18,458 nt of DNA from an uncultured Ruminococcus sp. (lineage in GTDB: Bacteria; Bacillota; Clostridia; Oscillospirales; Ruminococcaceae): contig CALEPT010000126.1 of assembly GCA_937910385.1 (NCBI GenBank), positions 1 through 18,458 of the forward strand. The letters run 5' to 3'. A program made the translations under genes and the position numbers. Shown here in pieces: positions 15,232 to 18,458 of this stretch. Within the stretch, counting starts at the first letter, position 1; each line of letters begins with the position of its first letter. The notes under the pieces are model-generated. The model did no database searches. It saw nothing but the letters and a program-made list of their open reading frames with translations, and had not been told where the DNA came from.

Positions 15232-15836
15232 TTTTCATCACCTCCTGCTGGGGGTTGTAATGGTCTGTCATATTTGTTAAGCTGCCGCAGTTCAAGTTTT
15301 GTGGGGAGAAGGTTACGGCAGAAGTATGCCGATCCGAAATGATTGCCTTTGGTGGTACATTCCATATTCTTTCGGGTATGATAGTCCACTCTTGCATCAA
15401 AGGCAAGGAGCTGTATCTGATTTCTGAATATCTTATACCGCTTTTTGCCCTGTATGCTGTTTACGGGCAGAAGGAGTGCGAAAGGCTTCTCAAAAGAAAA
15501 AGCTCTTTTCAGAACGTCATCTTTCTTTGAGAATGGGGGATTGCTCACAAGTATGTCCCAATTATCAGGCTCATACTTAAAGAAATCCCTGCCTTCGCTC
15601 AGACTGCTCCGCACAACCTTATATCCTTTTTCCGTAAGGCAGTTATAGTAGGCGCTCCATTCTTCATCGAACGGACACCAAATAACCTTGTCTTTCGGCA
15701 GGAACTCCAGTAACGGCTCTACCGCATAGTAAGGCGTATAGACCTCGTCTCCTGCACTTGTCCTGTTGGCAGTTAAGTATCCTATGTTGATCGCCATTGT
15801 GTCACATCGCTCATTACCCACCACAGCCCACCGCAT
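15222..15836 (-). CDS. Small NPPF-type adenine-specific DNA methyltransferase-like protein
   Basis: 204 residues. The catalytic motif NPPF (99-102, in DILVSNPPFSKKDDV) marks an amino-methyltransferase acting on adenine N6 of nucleic acid. TSAGDEVYTPYYAVEPLLEF resembles the substrate/cofactor entrance of ICE and phage methylases of this group. The AdoMet loop is not the usual FxGxG but WCPFDEEWS (53-61). It ends with NHFGSAYFCRNLLP. Solitary methylases of this kind occur inside the transfer operons of such ICEs and may protect incoming DNA; target unknown. Start: ATG 15836 has GAAGGG 6 bases upstream. A second ATG at 15797 (MAINIGYLTANRTSAGD) matches where I expect relatives to begin, but lacks a clear ribosome binding site. 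The gene overlaps virB6 by 10 bases. Confidence 0.82.
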   Translation of the reverse strand: MRWAVVGNERCDTMAINIGYLTANRTSAGDEVYTPYYAVEPLLEFLPKDKVIWCPFDEEWSAYYNCLTEKGYKVVRSSLSEGRDFFKYEPDNWDILVSNPPFSKKDDVLKRAFSFEKPFALLLPVNSIQGKKRYKIFRNQIQLLAFDARVDYHTRKNMECTTKGNHFGSAYFCRNLLPTKLELRQLNKYDRPLQPPAGGDEKWE

Positions 15837-15927
15837 GAGCGACCCTTCATAATTCTATATTTACGGCGTTATTTATATAGCGTTCAGCCGTTAGTTTACG
15901 CTTGTCTCTTTCTCTGAATTGTCTTTA

Positions 15928-16032
15928 TCAGATAGCACCTGTCATCATGGTTTCGAGAACAGGAACGAGAATGATAGCGAGCAGGATCAGACCAAGACCA
16001 GCCATGAGCTGCTTCATGCCCTGGCTCTTACG
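15928..16032 (-). pseudogene. Maff2-family (VirB2-like pilin) remnant, N-terminal part missing
   Basis: From KSQG (16029) to the stop at 15928 the minus strand reads KSQGMKQLMAGLGLILLAII followed by LVPVLETMM, the C-terminal half of Maff2 proteins, small two-helix pilin-like components that lie between virD4 and virB6 in CTn-type elements. The first half (hydrophobic helix and the Y-G-N-D-N-P-G-type loop) is missing. Upstream of 16032 the sequence turns AT-rich and encodes an unrelated stretch in all three minus frames. The frame stays open to an ATG at 16224 (98 residues) or 16143, giving a chimeric product with no good ribosome binding site; an ATG at 16017 would give 29 residues. I read this as a gene cut by the insertion or rearrangement that brought in the VWA gene. 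Confidence 0.65.
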
Positions 16033-16129
16033 ACAGTAGGCATAAAGAAGTTTTCTGACAAACATTGTAAGACAGGTACAGCAAGCTACTTTATATTTAA
16101 AATGTGTAAATGTTACTACTATCGCCATG

Positions 16130-16158
16130 ATTATGTAAGCCATATTGTCTATTGACAA
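16130..16158 (-). promoter_or_regulatory. Possible minus-strand promoter into the truncated transfer operon
   Basis: TTGTCA (16158-16153), 17-base spacer, CATAAT (16135-16130), each one mismatch from consensus. It shares bases with the VWA promoter's -35 box and overlaps the palindrome TTGTC-tatt-GACAA (16145-16158). If used, it would drive the T4SS genes from the new junction. Confidence 0.4.
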
Positions 16159-16180
16159 AATACTATCAAATTGGTATAAT
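16152..16180 (+). promoter_or_regulatory. Consensus sigma-A promoter of the VWA gene
   Basis: TTGACA (16152-16157), exactly 17 bases, TATAAT (16175-16180): a perfect housekeeping promoter. The 5' leader of about 65 bases contains a hairpin (CATACA 16200-16205, TGTATG 16212-16217) before AGGAGGG and the ATG at 16251. Confidence 0.88.
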
Positions 16181-16250
16181 AAGCATAACGTTTGATTTGC
16201 ATACACATTTCTGTATGGATTCAAGCGTAATATTATTTAGGAGGGCGTAT

Positions 16251-18452
16251 ATGAAGCCAATCATTAAACGTTTGCTTTCAGGTGTCTTGAGCACAACGAT
16301 GACAGTAAGTGCAATACCTATCGTTTCAGCTCATGCCGAAGAAAGTGCAGAACCATATCCGTATACGATGTTCGCCGCATCGAATGACGATGGTGCTATT
16401 ACTGTAAATGCAGAAAATTTCTGCGTGAATGGTAATGTAGCTACCAACGGCACAATCGTTTCAAACGGTAATATGAACATCAACGGTATAAAAAACGAGA
16501 ACGTTGATGAACCCATGATGTTTATTTTTGATAAGATAAACAATCAGTATTTCTCTGCTTCCAATGTAGAGGAACATAATGAGGATTTCACTCTTGACGA
16601 GTTGAATATCAGCATCAATGTGCCAACTAATGTCCAAGGAGAAGCCACACTGACAGGAAACATAAATATCAACAATGCCCTGAAAGCATTGGAGAATGTC
16701 AATCTTTATGGAGAAGTCAAGAATACTAACGAATCAGTTATATTTTCTAAGTATGGAGATATCGTCATTGACAGCCAGAATGTCAACTTGAATGGTCTTG
16801 TTTATGCTCCGTTTGGCAGTGTAACAATTAATGCTCAAAATCTTAATCTCAACAACGTGGTTATCATTGCAGAAAGCATTGTACTGACTTGCCCAAATGT
16901 TAATGCTAATAACAGCAACAATGCAAGTGCGTTTGTAGGTAGAACATCTGAGCAGTTGGATATTCCTTATGATGAGTGGCAGTACATGAAAGATGAAAAT
17001 AATAATGAGATTCCAGACTTTTTTGAGGAATACAACAACTGGAGCCTTCTTGTTGATACCGACTACGATCAGTTACCAGATTGTATTGAGCGTATTTTGT
17101 ATACGGATATACTAAATCCTGATACAGATGGTGATATGCTCCCTGATGGCTACGAAATACTTACAACTTTAACTAATCCTGCTGGCTACGATAGCTATTA
17201 CTCTGGTATTTCAGACGGTGAATATGACATTGATAAAGATGGACTTTCCAATTACCAGGAATACCAGATTGGAACAAATCCCTATAATAACGATTCGGAT
17301 TCTGATAGACTGATTGATGGCGATGAGATATCGGAATATTATACCGATCCGCTACTTTTTGACACAGATAATGATGGTATAGGAGATGCAGATGAACTTT
17401 ATGTGGGTAGCGATCCTCTTACAGCAAATGAAAATGAAAGCACATTGTTTACCAAGCATTTCACGCCTGATATATTTGGTATTGAATACAATGAGTACTA
17501 TCCAGAAATATCCTTAACTGCTAATGCCGATGGAATTACGTCATTCGGTATGGAGGTTCGCCCAATGGATATGTCCATAAATCCGAATATTCCAGGATAT
17601 ATTGGTTGTGCGTTTGATTTCTCAATGGAAGGTGAATTCCATTCTGCGAATTTGCAATTCCATATTCCCGCTTACTTACTGGAAGATGAGAGTTTTGAAC
17701 CTGCAATTTATTATTACAACACCGATGAGAAACGTTTGGAAGAAGTCCCAAATCAGATTTGCAATGGTAACACTGTCAGTGTAAGTTTGGATCATTTCTC
17801 ATCTTATTTAGTCATAAACAAGAGAGCCTTTAACGCAAAATATAACGATACTGCACAGTTATTCAAGGAACTACCTATCGAAGATGACCTCTACTATGAA
17901 AATACCGCTGATGCAGATATTCTCATTACACTTGATGACTCTGGTAGTATGGACTGGAATGATCCCAACTTTGGAAGAATTTCCGCAACAGAGAAATTCA
18001 TTGAACAATTACCTGAAACCGATAGAGTAGGCGTGACGAAATTCACAACATCAGTATCTCAGATTTTTAAGCTGGATTATATGACTGATCAGAATCGTGA
18101 AAAGCTTGAAAAATCTTTATCTGGATTGAAAAGCGACGGTGGAACAGATTGCTCTGCAGCATTGCATAATGCTATCAACAATTTGAATGATGATACAAGA
18201 GCTAAGTGTATCATTTTATTGACCGACGGTGTAGATTCACCATACAATTATTACGATTACGATAAAATCATTGAGTCTGCAATTAACAAGGGTATCAACA
18301 TCTTTACAATCGGATTAGGTAACGATGTTAATGAAGAATTACTTAACAAAATAGCTGATGATACATATGGCAAGTATTTTAGCATTGATGATACAAGTGA
18401 ACTTGTTTATGGTAAAATAGAAATGCAGAAAAAGGGCTCCAAAAGTGCATAG
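16251..18452 (+). CDS. Secreted VWA-domain protein with beta-solenoid-like and TSP3-like calcium repeats
   Basis: 733 residues. A signal peptide (MKPIIKRLLSGVLSTTMTVS, cleavage likely after AHA at 27-29) sends it out. Residues about 47-225 are Asn-rich short strands (NVATNG, NMNING, NININN, NVNLNG, NLNLNN) suggesting a beta-solenoid/bactofilin-like stack. Residues about 269-390 hold D-x-D-x-D-G repeats (DTDGDMLPDGYE, DIDKDGLSNYQE, DTDNDGIGDADE) like bacterial TSP3 calcium repeats. After a beta-rich region (400-525) comes a VWA domain (556 to about 722) with an intact MIDAS: D562-x-S564-x-S566, T632, D659 (LTDG). It ends 11 residues after the VWA fold with no LPXTG or membrane anchor. Likely role is metal-dependent adhesion at the surface; ligand unknown. 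Start chosen for AGGAGGG and the signal peptide; an upstream in-frame ATG at 16152 lies within the promoter. The gene is AT-rich and opposes the ICE operon. Confidence 0.9.
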   Translation: MKPIIKRLLSGVLSTTMTVSAIPIVSAHAEESAEPYPYTMFAASNDDGAITVNAENFCVNGNVATNGTIVSNGNMNINGIKNENVDEPMMFIFDKINNQYFSASNVEEHNEDFTLDELNISINVPTNVQGEATLTGNININNALKALENVNLYGEVKNTNESVIFSKYGDIVIDSQNVNLNGLVYAPFGSVTINAQNLNLNNVVIIAESIVLTCPNVNANNSNNASAFVGRTSEQLDIPYDEWQYMKDENNNEIPDFFEEYNNWSLLVDTDYDQLPDCIERILYTDILNPDTDGDMLPDGYEILTTLTNPAGYDSYYSGISDGEYDIDKDGLSNYQEYQIGTNPYNNDSDSDRLIDGDEISEYYTDPLLFDTDNDGIGDADELYVGSDPLTANENESTLFTKHFTPDIFGIEYNEYYPEISLTANADGITSFGMEVRPMDMSINPNIPGYIGCAFDFSMEGEFHSANLQFHIPAYLLEDESFEPAIYYYNTDEKRLEEVPNQICNGNTVSVSLDHFSSYLVINKRAFNAKYNDTAQLFKELPIEDDLYYENTADADILITLDDSGSMDWNDPNFGRISATEKFIEQLPETDRVGVTKFTTSVSQIFKLDYMTDQNREKLEKSLSGLKSDGGTDCSAALHNAINNLNDDTRAKCIILLTDGVDSPYNYYDYDKIIESAINKGINIFTIGLGNDVNEELLNKIADDTYGKYFSIDDTSELVYGKIEMQKKGSKSA

Positions 18453-18458
18453 GTGAAA

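Noticed and set aside
15837..15927. Possible minus-strand promoter (TATAAA-like box) between pilin remnant and methylase
   Set aside because: No convincing -35 box at the right distance; AT-rich sequence alone is not enough.
16152..16250. N-terminal extension of the VWA protein from 16152
   Set aside because: These codons overlap the perfect promoter and lie before the transcript start; AGGAGGG and a signal peptide support 16251.

Overview
The window looks like part of an integrative conjugative element (ICE) of the Tn1549 / C. difficile CTn type, carried by a Gram-positive gut clostridium, most likely Ruminococcus or another Oscillospiraceae. This rests on the gene families present (PrgI, VirB4, CD1108-like, DUF4315, DUF4366/CD1107, TopB), strong AGGAGG-type ribosome binding sites and moderate GC. 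The genus assignment is inference.

Layout. Almost everything from about 16.03 kb down to position 1 lies on the minus strand in one tightly packed, often overlapping series, so transcription runs right to left. In that order it encodes: the remnant of a Maff2/VirB2-like pilin (15928-16032), a small NPPF-type adenine methyltransferase-like protein, a VirB6-like polytopic membrane protein, a PrgI/VirB3-like protein, the VirB4 ATPase, a large CD1108-like envelope-spanning protein with a degenerate M23-like end, DUF4315 and DUF4366 accessory proteins, a small membrane/coiled-coil protein, a cytosine-5 DNA methyltransferase overlapping a PP-loop (PAPS reductase/DndC/IbrA-like) gene, a possible hidden 38-codon membrane ORF, an FN3-containing protein, another small membrane protein, topoisomerase III, and a truncated serine recombinase running off the left edge.

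Two genes run the other way and look acquired. The first is an Rpn/PD-(D/E)XK nuclease-type gene (2511-3335) with its own consensus-like promoter and terminator. The second is a secreted VWA protein (16251-18452) with a perfect TTGACA-17-TATAAT promoter. Both are more AT-rich than the ICE genes. The VWA gene sits where the head of the transfer operon (pilin N-terminus, VirD4) would be expected, and the pilin is cut off exactly at this junction, so the conjugation module looks broken or rearranged.

How the genes work together: the VirB4/VirB6/PrgI/CD1108/DUF4366 set would form the membrane channel and cell-wall-spanning part of a Gram-positive type IV secretion system. TopB would handle DNA topology during transfer or replication. 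The two methyltransferases and the PP-loop enzyme form a DNA-modification cargo woven into the transfer operon, plausibly protecting the element from host restriction. No relaxase, VirD4, integrase or attachment site is visible. There is no gene-free stretch over 300 bases, and no tRNA, rRNA or CRISPR array was seen.
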